64,000 nt of DNA, from the NCBI GenBank assembly GCA_021324945.1, contig JAJPID010000012.1:1-64000 (forward strand), written 5' to 3'. This DNA is from Lysobacterales bacterium (lineage in GTDB: Bacteria > Pseudomonadota > Gammaproteobacteria > Xanthomonadales > Rhodanobacteraceae). Below are positions 49,401-61,972 of this stretch, piece after piece; position 1 is the stretch's first letter, and the number at the start of each line of letters is the position of its first letter. The notes below the pieces were generated by a model. It was not told the DNA's origin. It saw nothing but the letters and a program-made list of their open reading frames with translations, and did no database searches. The position numbers and the translations under genes were made by a program.

Positions 49401-51494
49401 TCAGCATTCCAGCACGTGCAACAGGCTGTCGATGGCATCCACGATGCGGTCGCTGGCGTCGAGCAGCGCCGCGGCAAGGGCGGGGGACGGTCCCTTCGCT
49501 TGCGCGCGCAACGCAACGGCGAGCGCGCGCTGCGTGTCGCGCAGATGAAATGCGCCGACCGGTGCCTGGCTCTCGCGCAGGGCGCGCGCGGCTTCGCTCA
49601 ATGCGTGCGCGCAGCGATCGGAGAGCGCCACCGCCTCGTCGGGCAGCGATCGATCGGTCGCGTCCGAGCGCGCGGCTTCCAGCGCCATCGCTGCACGCAA
49701 GCAGCGGTTGGCATGCGCGACCAGAGCCTCCGCGCGTGGAAGATGCGCCTTGCCCCGGGGTTCCTGACGCAGGCGTTCCAGCGAAGCCTGCGCGTTGCTG
49801 CGCGCCGCGCGCGCGGCAATGCGCGTCTCAAAGCGTGCCCGCGCATCGCCGCACAATACAGCGCTGAGGTAATCGCGATAGGCTTCCAGCAGTTTCGCCA
49901 GGATTTCGCGTTCGCGCCCGCGTTCCCACGTCGGCCACAACAGGTACGCGACCAGCGCCAGCGCACTGCCGAGTACCGTGTCGGTGGCGCGTGCGGACAT
50001 CGAGGCTTCCGGCGGAATGCCGTAGAACGACAGCAGGATCACGACCAGCCCGGTGAGACACGCGACCGCCACGCCGTAATGCACCGTGGCGAGTTCGCGA
50101 TAAGCGAAGCACAGCACGGCGTACAGGATCAGCGCCTCCCAGAACTCGTCGAAGCCGAAATGCAACAGGCCAGTGGTGAGCAGCAGGCCGCACAGCGTGC
50201 CGGTCATACGCAGCAAACCGAAGCGCCAAGTCGCGCCGAAATCCGCGCGCAACACGATCGCCACCGTCATCGGCATCCAGTAGCCGCGCGAGAGCGGCAA
50301 TGCATGCGAGAGCGCCAGGGCGACCGCGAGACACGCGCCGCAGCGCACTGCGTGCCGGAACGCGACAGAATGAAAGTTGAGATTCGCGCGCAGCGTGGCG
50401 AATGGATTGGCCGGCTGCAACGCGCGCGGCAAACGGAACTCCGCACGTTGCGCCGAAATCTCGCCGCGGCTGCCGGCGACTTCCGCGTTGCGTGCTGCGG
50501 CGCGCAGTTGTCCCCCCAACGCCGCAGCACGTGCATTGGCAATCTGCGCAATCCAGTTCTGCGAATCGTCTGGATCGCTCCACTCTTGCAGCAATTCCGT
50601 CGCGGCCGAGTAATGCGACAACGCATACGCGGTCTGCGGCGGCGCGGCCTGCTCCAGCGCAGTCGCCAGCACATCCAGCACACTGGCAGCAGCCTGGCGG
50701 ATCGCCTGCAAGGCGTCGCACAATGACGACGAATCGCAGCCCGCTTGCAGATCGGCAAGCGCCAGCAACTCGATGCGCATACGCTCGGCCAGTTCGGTGA
50801 GCACTTGGAACGCTTCCATCGCGCGTCCGCGCGCGCGGCCGCTGCCGAAGATCAGCGCTTGCAGATCATTGAGCGACGGGGGCAGCAGGACTTCTTCGCC
50901 CGGTGCGACGTTGCGCCGCGAAAGCGCGGCGAGCTGGCGCAAGGCGTCCGCCACCGCCATGCGTTCGGGCCGGTAACGCTGCAACGGCCACGCCGCGATC
51001 GCGAACAACGTTTGCAAGACGCCACCGGCGAAAATCAGCGCGGCGGCCTGCCACGCCTGCGCGCCAGCGCGTGGTTCCGCACCCATCACCACCAGCAGAA
51101 TCATGCTGATCAGACCGGCGCGCGTTGCGTGCGGCCCGAGCGCGACCAGCAACGCCGCGGCGAATCCCCACAGCGCCGCAACGAGCAGTAACACGAGGGG
51201 CCATTCACCGAACACCGACCCCGCGAACGCAGCGACCGCCGCGGCGAAAGCAGTCAGCAACAAACGCCGCATGCGCAATCGGTACGGCCCCGGCTGGTCG
51301 GCGAACATCGTATTGAGCGCGCCGGCGGAAATGCCCAAGCCCGCGGCGAGGTGGCCGGTCGCGGCGCCGATGGCGAGCGGCAGCACGATCGCCGCCGTAT
51401 TGCGCAGCGCCACACGCCATGGCACGTCCGGCCGCTGCATCTGCAGCAGCGTGTGGATCAGCGGGGATTCGCGCAGTCGTGCGGTGAGGCTCAT
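49401..51494 (-). CDS. FUSC-family (YccS/AaeB-like) membrane exporter
   Basis: This 697-residue protein has two sets of hydrophobic helices: about residues 30-165, and about 375-500 with the FUSC signature LSRGYWMPMTVAIVLRADFGATW. Each set is followed by a helical cytoplasmic region. This is the duplicated architecture of aromatic-acid and fusaric-acid exporters. It may export aromatic acids. The neighbouring 3-hydroxyanthranilate dioxygenase makes such a substrate plausible, but this is inference from position only. Confidence 0.85.
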   Translation of the reverse strand: MSLTARLRESPLIHTLLQMQRPDVPWRVALRNTAAIVLPLAIGAATGHLAAGLGISAGALNTMFADQPGPYRLRMRRLLLTAFAAAVAAFAGSVFGEWPLVLLLVAALWGFAAALLVALGPHATRAGLISMILLVVMGAEPRAGAQAWQAAALIFAGGVLQTLFAIAAWPLQRYRPERMAVADALRQLAALSRRNVAPGEEVLLPPSLNDLQALIFGSGRARGRAMEAFQVLTELAERMRIELLALADLQAGCDSSSLCDALQAIRQAAASVLDVLATALEQAAPPQTAYALSHYSAATELLQEWSDPDDSQNWIAQIANARAAALGGQLRAAARNAEVAGSRGEISAQRAEFRLPRALQPANPFATLRANLNFHSVAFRHAVRCGACLAVALALSHALPLSRGYWMPMTVAIVLRADFGATWRFGLLRMTGTLCGLLLTTGLLHFGFDEFWEALILYAVLCFAYRELATVHYGVAVACLTGLVVILLSFYGIPPEASMSARATDTVLGSALALVAYLLWPTWERGREREILAKLLEAYRDYLSAVLCGDARARFETRIAARAARSNAQASLERLRQEPRGKAHLPRAEALVAHANRCLRAAMALEAARSDATDRSLPDEAVALSDRCAHALSEAARALRESQAPVGAFHLRDTQRALAVALRAQAKGPSPALAAALLDASDRIVDAIDSLLHVLEC

Positions 51495-51544
51495 GCGCGC
51501 ATTGTGCCGGACGCGCTCCTGCCGCGAGTCTGCAATTTCAAATC

Positions 51545-51569
51545 CGTCATTCCGGGCCGGAATGACGGC
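51545..51569. repeat. perfect 25-base palindrome (family A)
   Basis: CCGTCATTCCGG, a central G, and CCGGAATGACGG form a perfect 12-bp inverted repeat between two minus-strand genes. It is the cleanest copy of the ATTCCGG/CCGGAATGAC family seen in this window. Confidence 0.75.
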
Positions 51570-51575
51570 AACTTG

Positions 51576-52097
51576 TCAGCGATATTTTTCCGGCGGTGCG
51601 TCGACATGCCCGCAACGCCTGCAGGTACGCGCGTCGAGCGAGCGGTAATAGCGCTCGAACACCGCCGGGAAATCCTTCTCGATGCTGTTGAGAACGAAGT
51701 ATTCCTCGTAGAGTTTGTGGTTACAGTTCTCGCAGAACCAGAGCAAACCATCCTTCTCGTGCGGCAGGCGGCGGCGCTCGATCACCAGCCCGATCGAATC
51801 CGGCATGCGCTGCGGCGAGTGCGGCGTGCGCGGCGGCAGATAGAAGATCTCGCCGGCGCGGATCGGAATGTCGCGCCGCGCACCGTCGTCCTGCACGCGC
51901 AGCACCATCTCGCCTTCCAGTTGATGGAAAAATTCGGGACCTTCGTCCCAGTGGTAATCGCTGCGCGAATTCGGACCGCCGACGATCATCACGATGAAGT
52001 CATCATCGACGATGCACTTGTTGCCGACCGGCGGCTTCAGCAGATGCCGGTGTTCCTCGATCCAGCGTTGTAGGTCGATTGGCGGGGTGAGTGACAT
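51576..52097 (-). CDS. 3-hydroxyanthranilate 3,4-dioxygenase
   Basis: This non-haem iron cupin opens the ring of 3-hydroxyanthranilate in tryptophan breakdown. The 173-residue product has iron ligands at H49 and E55 ([17 protein letters not shown]) and H93 ([13 protein letters not shown]). The C-terminal rubredoxin-like iron site is [12 protein letters not shown]...CRRCGH. All line up with the bacterial enzyme. Its product is the substrate of the ACMSD-type protein at 46821-47837. A small overlapping frame runs across its first codons from upstream. Confidence 0.95.
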   Translation of the reverse strand: MSLTPPIDLQRWIEEHRHLLKPPVGNKCIVDDDFIVMIVGGPNSRSDYHWDEGPEFFHQLEGEMVLRVQDDGARRDIPIRAGEIFYLPPRTPHSPQRMPDSIGLVIERRRLPHEKDGLLWFCENCNHKLYEEYFVLNSIEKDFPAVFERYYRSLDARTCRRCGHVDAPPEKYR

Positions 52098-52234
52098 GGA
52101 GGAATGGTAGCCACTTCTGGCCGTCGAGTCCCGTTGCTAGGCTCGCGCATCCAGCGCTCGCCGAGCAGCCTGCCGTGGGCGTCGTGCCTCGGATATTCGG
52201 CCTGGCGCACGATGCGCTTCAACGCATCGCGCAA
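52037..52234 (-). CDS. doubtful small ORF in frame after parE
   Basis: Directly after the parE stop the same frame stays open for about 82 codons. It has a coding-like look: [20 protein letters not shown], then [20 protein letters not shown], with a CxxC and an amphipathic helix. The only standard start is TTG 52234, giving 65 residues; an AGGAG straddles the parE stop. It overlaps the first 61 bases of the dioxygenase gene on the same strand. No family was recognised. It could be a small gene with an unusual start, a former gene, or chance. Confidence 0.25.
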   Translation of the reverse strand: MRDALKRIVRQAEYPRHDAHGRLLGERWMREPSNGTRRPEVATIPPCHSPRQSTYNAGSRNTGIC

Positions 52235-52282
52235 GCGCTCGGCCTCAACACGAGTTCCGAAGCAGTCCTTGCAAGCAATCTC

Positions 52283-54181
52283 CTACACCTCGAGCGACGC
52301 CAGATCGCCTTTCTCTTCCAGCCAGGTGCGGCGGTCGGCGGCGCGTTTCTTGGCCAGCAGCATGTCCATCAACTGGGCGGTCGCAGAGTCATTGTCCACA
52401 GTGAGCTGCACCAGCCGGCGCGTGTCGGGATGGATCGTCGATTCGCGCAATTGTGCGGGATTCATTTCACCAAGACCCTTGAAGCGCGTCACGCTGACCG
52501 CGCCTTTGATCTTCTCGCGCGCGATGCGCGCCAACAGCGCATCGCGCTCACCTTCGTCGAGGCAATAAAACACCTGTTTGCCAACATCGACGCGGAACAG
52601 CGGCGGCATCGCCACGAACACGTGTCCGCCGCGCACCAGCGCCGGGAAATGGCGCAGAAACAAGGCGGACAGCAAGGTGGCGATGTGCAGGCCGTCCGAA
52701 TCCGCATCGGCCAAGATGATCACCTTGCCGTAGCGCAGACCGGAGAGATCGTCTTTGCCGGGATCGCAGCCGATCGCGATCGCCAGGTTGTGCACTTCTT
52801 CCGAAGCCAGCACGGAACCCGATTCCACTTCCCAAGTGTTCAGGATCTTCCCACGCAGCGGCAGGATCGCCTGATAATCCTTGTCGCGCGCCTGCTTGGC
52901 GGAGCCGCCCGCCGAATCGCCTTCGACCAGGAACAACTCGGTGCGCTCGGGATCACTCGATGCGCAATCGGCCAACTTGCCCGGCAGCGCTGGACCTTGC
53001 GTGATCTTCTTGCGCACGACTTGTTTCGCGGCTTTCAAACGCGCGGCCGCGCGTTCGATCGCGAGCTGCGCGATCGCTTCGCCCGCGGCGACGTGCTGGT
53101 TCAACCACAGCGAAAATGCATCGTGCAGCGCGTTCTCGACGGTGCTCGCCGCTTCACGCGATGACAGGCGCTCCTTGGTCTGACCGGCGAATTGCGGATC
53201 GCGCATACGCACGCTCAACACGAATGTCAGCCGATCCCACACGTCCTCAGGCGCCAGCTTTACGCCGCGCGGCAGCAAGTTACGCAACTCGCAGAACTCG
53301 CGCAGTGCATTGGTCAGACCCGAGCGCAAGCCGTTGACGTGCGTGCCGCCCTGCACGGTCGGAATCAGATTGACGTAGCTCTCCTGCACCAGTTCGCCTT
53401 CGGGCAGCCACGCCAGTGCCGCGTCGATGCCGCCGCCGCCATCGCGTTGTAGGTGCTGCACGAACAGTTCTTCAGGCAGGCAGGGCGCGCCTTGCAATTC
53501 GGATTTCAGATACGCAGCCAGGCCATCTTCGTAATACCACTCGTCGCGCTCGCCGCTGGCTTCGTCGAACAATCGCACCGTCAAACCCGCGCACAGCACG
53601 GCTTTCGCGCGCAACAGGTGTTTCAGTTTCGGAACCGAAATCTTCGGCGAATCGAAATATTTCGGGTCGGGAAGGAAACGCAACGTGGTACCGGTCGTGC
53701 GTTTGGGCACTTCGCGCAAGGTTTCCAGTTTGCCTAAGGGTTCGCCGTGCGCGAAGCGCATGCGGTATTCGTGACCGTCTCGGCGGATAGTCACCTCGAG
53801 GTGCGAAGACAGCGCATTCACTACGGAAACACCGACGCCATGCAGGCCGCCGGCAAAGCTGTAATTACGTTCGTTGAATTTGCCGCCCGCGTGCAGGCGG
53901 GTGAGGATCAGCTCGACGCCAGTAACGCCTTCCTCGGGATGCACATCCACCGGCATGCCGCGGCCGTCGTCGGTCACTTCCACCGAGCCGTCCGTATGCA
54001 CGGTCACTTCGACAGTTCTCGCAAAACCCGCCAGTGCCTCGTCGACCGAATTGTCCACGACTTCCTGCACCAGATGATTCGGACGCGTGGTGTCGGTGTA
54101 CATGCCGGGCCGGCGACGCACCGGTTCCAGCCCGGTCAGCACTTCGATGTCGGCGGCGTTGTAGCGGGTGTTGGCGGGCAT
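52283..54181 (-). CDS. parE: DNA topoisomerase IV subunit B
   Basis: ParE is the ATPase subunit of topoisomerase IV, which decatenates daughter chromosomes. The 632-residue protein has the GHKL ATPase motifs QEVVDNSVDEALAG, VTDDGRGMPVD and GGLHGVGVSVVNALS, and the transducer domain. The TOPRIM domain has TELFLVEGDSAGGSAKQARD and ILADADSDGLHIATLL, and the C-terminus is RRTWLEEKGDLASLEV, matching the family end. Length fits ParE rather than GyrB. The partner parC is not in this window. Confidence 0.96.
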   Translation of the reverse strand: MPANTRYNAADIEVLTGLEPVRRRPGMYTDTTRPNHLVQEVVDNSVDEALAGFARTVEVTVHTDGSVEVTDDGRGMPVDVHPEEGVTGVELILTRLHAGGKFNERNYSFAGGLHGVGVSVVNALSSHLEVTIRRDGHEYRMRFAHGEPLGKLETLREVPKRTTGTTLRFLPDPKYFDSPKISVPKLKHLLRAKAVLCAGLTVRLFDEASGERDEWYYEDGLAAYLKSELQGAPCLPEELFVQHLQRDGGGGIDAALAWLPEGELVQESYVNLIPTVQGGTHVNGLRSGLTNALREFCELRNLLPRGVKLAPEDVWDRLTFVLSVRMRDPQFAGQTKERLSSREAASTVENALHDAFSLWLNQHVAAGEAIAQLAIERAAARLKAAKQVVRKKITQGPALPGKLADCASSDPERTELFLVEGDSAGGSAKQARDKDYQAILPLRGKILNTWEVESGSVLASEEVHNLAIAIGCDPGKDDLSGLRYGKVIILADADSDGLHIATLLSALFLRHFPALVRGGHVFVAMPPLFRVDVGKQVFYCLDEGERDALLARIAREKIKGAVSVTRFKGLGEMNPAQLRESTIHPDTRRLVQLTVDNDSATAQLMDMLLAKKRAADRRTWLEEKGDLASLEV

Positions 54182-54354
54182 GACGGAACGGGCGGTGGAA
54201 TCAGCCGCGCAGCATGGCGAGCGGCGAGCCGCCGGTCAACGTCGCCGCGGCCTCCGGCGGTTCAGGTGGCAGTGGGCTGGAAGCGCGGATCATTTGCAGC
54301 GCGCTGACGAGGGCGGCGCGAAACCAACATCTCACCTCACGAGGAACTGTTCCC

Positions 54355-54615
54355 ATGCGCAAGTTGATCCTTCCCGCGTTGATCGCGGCTGCGTTTGCAG
54401 TCCCGGCATTTGCCCAAGATACGTCCGCCACAGGCCAGCAGAGCACGACGCCAGCTTCGGCTTCCACCGCCAGCTCCTCCATGTCGTCGATGAGCTCCAG
54501 CGGCAACAGCGAGCACAAGAGCAGCCATCATCGCAAGCATCATCACAAGAAGTCGTCCAGCACCAGCTCGTCCAGCAGCGGTTCTGCGCCGGCTTCTTCT
54601 TCAAGCGGCGGCTGA
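54355..54615 (+). CDS. secreted Ser/His/Lys-rich low-complexity protein
   Basis: An 86-residue exported protein. The signal peptide MRKLILPALIAAAFAVPAFA is almost identical to that of the gene at 54820. The mature part is low complexity: Ser/Thr-rich, a central HKSSHHRKHHHKKSSS block, then Ser/Gly. GAGGAA precedes the ATG. The His/Lys cluster might bind metal or polyanions, but nothing is known. It is monocistronic, with a strong terminator 28 bases after the stop. Confidence 0.7.
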   Translation: MRKLILPALIAAAFAVPAFAQDTSATGQQSTTPASASTASSSMSSMSSSGNSEHKSSHHRKHHHKKSSSTSSSSSGSAPASSSSGG

Positions 54616-54642
54616 GTTACGTTCGTATTCGCTGCGCATCTG

Positions 54643-54672
54643 AAACGCCCCGGATTTCCGGGGCGTTTTTTT
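54643..54672 (+). terminator. intrinsic terminator
   Basis: AAACGCCCCGG (54643-54653) and CCGGGGCGTTT (54658-54668) form a perfect 11-bp stem with a four-base loop, followed by a run of seven Ts (54666-54672). It ends transcription of the small secreted-protein gene. Confidence 0.9.
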
Positions 54673-54819
54673 ATCCGTCAGGAATTGGTTGTGCGGAACT
54701 GTATCGATGATGAAAGGCGATTTGAAAATTCAGGCACGGTTTGCGGGCGGCTGCGGACGATGTGCGCGCGGAATATTGTTGAAGCGGTACCGCGACCCAT
54801 TCACGACAGGAGCGTCACC

Positions 54820-55335
54820 ATGCGCAAGCTAATTCTTCCCGCGTTGATCGCCACCGCGTTCGCCATCCCGGCGTTCGCGCAGGATGCGCAGACCAGCGTT
54901 CAGAGCACCACCACCACGACACAGCAGGCGGCGTCGCCGGTGGTATCCAGCGACGTCAAGCAGCAGAGCACCACGACCAGCAGTGCGACCGATCCAATGA
55001 CCGGCGCGGTGACCACTCGCACCGAGACCTCGGCCGGCACGCAGGACGCGATGCCGCCCAAGACAGACATGCAGGTGCAGGAGAGCACCAGCACCTCGAC
55101 CAATCCGGTGACCGGCGCGACGACGACCGAGTCGACCAAGACCGTCACCAAGCATCATCGTCATCATTCCCACGCGAAGGCTTCGACGACCACCAGCACT
55201 ACGATCGGTGCGAATAGCACCCGCACCAGCACTTCGGTGTCGACCGAACCCGCGGCGAATGGCACGAACAGCTCCACTACCACGACGACCACGACTTCTC
55301 AGCCGACTTCGTCTTCGTCGGGTAGTGAGAAGTAA
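54820..55335 (+). CDS. secreted Thr/Ser-rich protein, paralogue of the preceding gene
   Basis: A 171-residue exported protein. The signal peptide MRKLILPALIATAFAIPAFA differs by only two residues from that at 54355, while the mature part is longer and Thr/Ser-rich. It contains two copies of a (D/N)PxTGAxTT unit (TDPMTGAVTTRTET and TNPVTGATTTESTKT), then KHHRHHSHAK and another Thr/Ser stretch. AGGAG precedes the ATG. The pair arose by duplication, keeping the leader and diverging in the body. Function unknown; a surface or matrix protein is possible. Confidence 0.72.
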   Translation: MRKLILPALIATAFAIPAFAQDAQTSVQSTTTTTQQAASPVVSSDVKQQSTTTSSATDPMTGAVTTRTETSAGTQDAMPPKTDMQVQESTSTSTNPVTGATTTESTKTVTKHHRHHSHAKASTTTSTTIGANSTRTSTSVSTEPAANGTNSSTTTTTTTSQPTSSSSGSEK

Positions 55336-55450
55336 CGCTTGCCACATGCCTTGACTGCGTAGGCAGGAGACCGAAGCGAACGCCGAAGGCGGCCGTAAGG
55401 CGTACGCCATGGGGGTGCGAGCAATGGCATGTCGTGCTACTTCAAACGGG

Positions 55451-55466
55451 CGGACATGGATGTCCG
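55451..55466. repeat. palindromic repeat (family C)
   Basis: CGGACAT-GG-ATGTCCG is a perfect 7-bp inverted repeat with a GG centre. CGGGTCAT-CC-ATGGCCCG at 30600-30617 has the same CATGGATG core in the other orientation. It lies in a 210-base gap after the secreted-protein gene, which also contains TTACTTGCGTTACTTGCC. Confidence 0.5.
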
Positions 55467-55520
55467 CGCCGGCGCCACGCACCCGGGGTGGTTACTTGCG
55501 TTACTTGCCTATGATCTGCC

Positions 55521-55545
55521 AACGCCTCGGACTCCGGGGCGTTTT
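55521..55545 (+). terminator. intrinsic terminator
   Basis: AACGCCTCGG and CCGGGGCGTT form a 10-bp stem with one G-U pair and an ACT loop, followed by TTTC. It reads in the plus direction, ending the unit of the secreted protein at 54820. It abuts the pepP stop codon from the opposite strand. Confidence 0.7.
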
Positions 55546-57411
55546 CTATTGCGAGCCAGCGAGCGGCGCGCAGCGTGTGGTGAGCCACGCGCGATCTTGC
55601 GGATCATCCAGCAGCGGTGCCAATTGTTCGTGCACGCGTGCGTGGTAATCATCCAGCCAGGTGATGTCGCTTCGATCGAGCAGCGAAGGATTCAACAGTC
55701 GCGTGTCGATCGGGCACAGGGTCAGCGTTTCGAAGCCTAAGAATTCGCCGAACTCGGTTTGCTCCGCGAGAACCGTCGCGACTAGGTTTTCGATGCGCAC
55801 ACCGTAGCGGCCCGGCTTGTAGATGCCGGGTTCGATCGAAGTGACCATGCCCACGTCCAGCGCCTCCAGATGCGAATGCGAGCGCGGCGGCCGGATCGCC
55901 TGCGGACCTTCGTGCACGTTGAGGCAGTAACCGACCCCGTGTCCCGTGCCGTGTCCGTAATCCACGCCGGCTGACCAGATCGGCGCGCGTGCGAGCGCAT
56001 CGAGTTGTTGCCCGGATGTGCCACGCGGAAATTTGGCGCGTGACAGCGCGATCACGCCTTTCAAGACGAGCGTCACATCCCGGCGTTGTTCCTCGGTCGT
56101 CTCGCCCAACGACCACACGCGCGTGATATCGGTGGTACCGCCGAGATATTGCGCACCGGAATCGATCAGTAGCATCCCGAGCGGTTTCAGTTCGGCATGC
56201 GATTCAGCAGTCGCGCGGTAATGCGGCAGGGCGGCATTCGCCTGATATCCGGCGATGGTGGCGAAGCTCTCGCTGATGAAGCCGGGTTGCTGCGAACGCA
56301 ATTCTCGCAGCTTTGCATCCACATCGAGTTCGGTGATCCTTTCACCACGCGCCAGCGTTTCCTCGATCCAGCGCGCGCCGCGCACCAGCGCCACGCCGTC
56401 GCGGCGCATCACCTCGCGCACGTGAGCAAGCTCGGCGGCGCTCTTGCGCGCTTTCATCGCGGAGATAGGGCTTGGCGCTTCGATCAGCGTCACGTGATCG
56501 GCAATCGCGTGAGCGATGGCGGCGGAAACCTGTGAGGGTGCAAGCAACAATTTTGTTTCGATCGACAATTGGCTGAGCGTGTTGCAAATGAATTCGTAAG
56601 GCGCAATCTTCACCCCGTCGGTTTGCAAGCGCGGGATCAAATTCCCACCCGCTCGCGCTGCGCGCTCGTTGCCCTCCCCCGCTAGCAGGGGAGGGGTACT
56701 CTTTTCGAATTTCGTTGAGTCGACGAACAGCGTTGCGCCATCGTTGTCGATCAACAGATGCGCCAGGAATACCGGGTTGTATTCGACATCCGAGCCGCGC
56801 AGATTCATTAGCCAGGCGATTTCGTCCAACGCGGAAACCAGATGGTGCGTGGCGCCGTATTCGCCCATTGCCGCGCGTACGGCGGCGAGCTTCTGTGCGC
56901 GCGTGCGGATTGCATATCCGGGCGGATGTTCGAATACTGGCGCGTGCGGCAGGGGTGGACGATCGTTCCAAACTTGCCCCGGTAAGTCTTCTTCGATCAG
57001 TTGCGCCCCGCGCCGCTCCAATCGCTCGCGCAGCGACCGCTCGTATGCCAGCGACAGCGTGTCCCCCGCGCAGGCGACGTAATCGCCTTCGCGTACGCGC
57101 TCGCACAGCCAGCCGACGTGCTCGGGCGTGTGCGGCACGTTGAGTTTCATCAGCTCGATGTCGCTGCCGGCAAGTTGCCGCCGCGCCTGTTCGAAATAGC
57201 GCGAGTCGGTCCACAATCCGGCGAAATCCGCGCCGACCACCAGCGTGCCGGCCGAGCCGGTGAAACCGGACAGCCATTCGCGCGAGCGCCAGTGTTCGGG
57301 CAGATATTCGGACAAATGCGGATCGGCAGTCGGCACGATGCAGTACGCGATGTTGCGCTCGCGCATCAGTTTGCGCAGCGCGGCGAGGCGTTGGGGAATG
57401 GTCGAGCGCAT
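55546..57411 (-). CDS. large-form Xaa-Pro aminopeptidase (aminopeptidase P1 family)
   Basis: A 621-residue three-domain peptidase that removes N-terminal residues next to proline. Two creatinase-like N-terminal domains (about 1-330) precede the pita-bread metallopeptidase domain. The metal residues fall in LIDSGAQYLGGTTDITRVWS, DYGHGTGHGVGYCLNVHEGPQ, TSIEPGIYKPGRYGVRIEN and the final Glu near ETLTLCPIDTRLL. Near residues 237-257 it carries about 19 extra residues (TPPLLAGEGNERAARAGG) encoded by a palindromic intergenic repeat (next entry). They fall in a surface-loop position, so the enzyme is probably still active. Confidence 0.93.
   Translation of the reverse strand: MRSTIPQRLAALRKLMRERNIAYCIVPTADPHLSEYLPEHWRSREWLSGFTGSAGTLVVGADFAGLWTDSRYFEQARRQLAGSDIELMKLNVPHTPEHVGWLCERVREGDYVACAGDTLSLAYERSLRERLERRGAQLIEEDLPGQVWNDRPPLPHAPVFEHPPGYAIRTRAQKLAAVRAAMGEYGATHHLVSALDEIAWLMNLRGSDVEYNPVFLAHLLIDNDGATLFVDSTKFEKSTPPLLAGEGNERAARAGGNLIPRLQTDGVKIAPYEFICNTLSQLSIETKLLLAPSQVSAAIAHAIADHVTLIEAPSPISAMKARKSAAELAHVREVMRRDGVALVRGARWIEETLARGERITELDVDAKLRELRSQQPGFISESFATIAGYQANAALPHYRATAESHAELKPLGMLLIDSGAQYLGGTTDITRVWSLGETTEEQRRDVTLVLKGVIALSRAKFPRGTSGQQLDALARAPIWSAGVDYGHGTGHGVGYCLNVHEGPQAIRPPRSHSHLEALDVGMVTSIEPGIYKPGRYGVRIENLVATVLAEQTEFGEFLGFETLTLCPIDTRLLNPSLLDRSDITWLDDYHARVHEQLAPLLDDPQDRAWLTTRCAPLAGSQ
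56641..56705. repeat. family B repeat inserted in frame inside pepP
   Basis: CCCTCCCC-CGCTAGCA-GGGGAGGG (56672-56695) is a perfect 8-bp hairpin. With the adjoining CCCACCCGCTCGCGCTGCGCG it reproduces the layout of the intergenic copy at 21876-21943. On the pepP strand it is translated as STPPLLAGEGNERAARAGGN. Related large-form aminopeptidases I recall pass from FVDxxK to xxDGVxIxPYE with about 14 residues where this protein has about 33. Confidence 0.65.
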
Positions 57412-57478
57412 CGGATGATGCTAGCAGCCAAAGCGAGGAAACCGGCAGCCGGGAGTCGGTAATCTGAGAAGCAGATGA

Positions 57479-60069
<2,591 letters not shown>

Positions 60070-60073
60070 GTAT

Positions 60074-61510
<1,437 letters not shown>

Positions 61511-61554
61511 CATGACGCTAGTGAGCCCCGTTCGAGGCGGCTGCTGTGAAAAGT

Positions 61555-61572
61555 GCGGCCAGGGACGGCCGC
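61555..61572. repeat. palindromic repeat (family C)
   Basis: GCGGCC-AGGGAC-GGCCGC is a 6-bp inverted repeat 44 bases after eno. The flanking TGAAAAGT resembles that of the 46652-46669 copy. It lies in the 141-base gap before ftsB; no gene is supported in that gap. Confidence 0.5.
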
Positions 61573-61651
61573 TCTGGTGGCAGTATGTCTTGGGCGGTTT
61601 CGACTATTGCGCTGTCTCGAAAATGCAGGGATCAAGGACGATCGCACTAAT

Positions 61652-61972
61652 ATGATCCGCTGGGTCGCGTTGATCCTGATCATCCTGCTGATCGCCCTGC
61701 AACTGAAACTGTGGGTGGGCGAGGGCGGTATGCGCGATCTCAATGCCTTGCGTGCGCGCATCGCGGCGCAGGATGCCGAGAACGCCAAACTGAAACAGCG
61801 CAATCAGGCGCTCTCGGCCGAAGTGCAGGATTTGAAACACGGTCAGCAAGCGATCGAAGCGCGCGCGCGTTCCGAACTCGGGCTGATCAAGCCCGGCGAA
61901 ACGTTCTATCAGGTGGTGACGCCTGCACCGGCGTCGACTGCGGCGAGGAATCAGAACGACAATGGCCATTGA
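61652..61972 (+). CDS. ftsB: cell-division protein FtsB
   Basis: FtsB is a bitopic division protein that bridges FtsL and FtsQ at the septum. The 106-residue product has a short cytoplasmic N-terminus, one transmembrane helix (about 4-21, ALILIILLIALQLKLWVG), and a periplasmic coiled coil (about 30-70, LRARIAAQDAENAKLKQRNQ). The ARSELGLIKPGETFYQVV block follows, with a Ala/Asn tail. It lies between eno and ispD, the standard gammaproteobacterial position, and overlaps ispD by 11 bases. Confidence 0.93.
   Translation: MIRWVALILIILLIALQLKLWVGEGGMRDLNALRARIAAQDAENAKLKQRNQALSAEVQDLKHGQQAIEARARSELGLIKPGETFYQVVTPAPASTAARNQNDNGH

Noticed and set aside
61512-61655. 47-codon Cys-containing frame between eno and ftsB
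   Set aside because: Most of it is the family C palindrome and its flank. No ribosome site and no motif.
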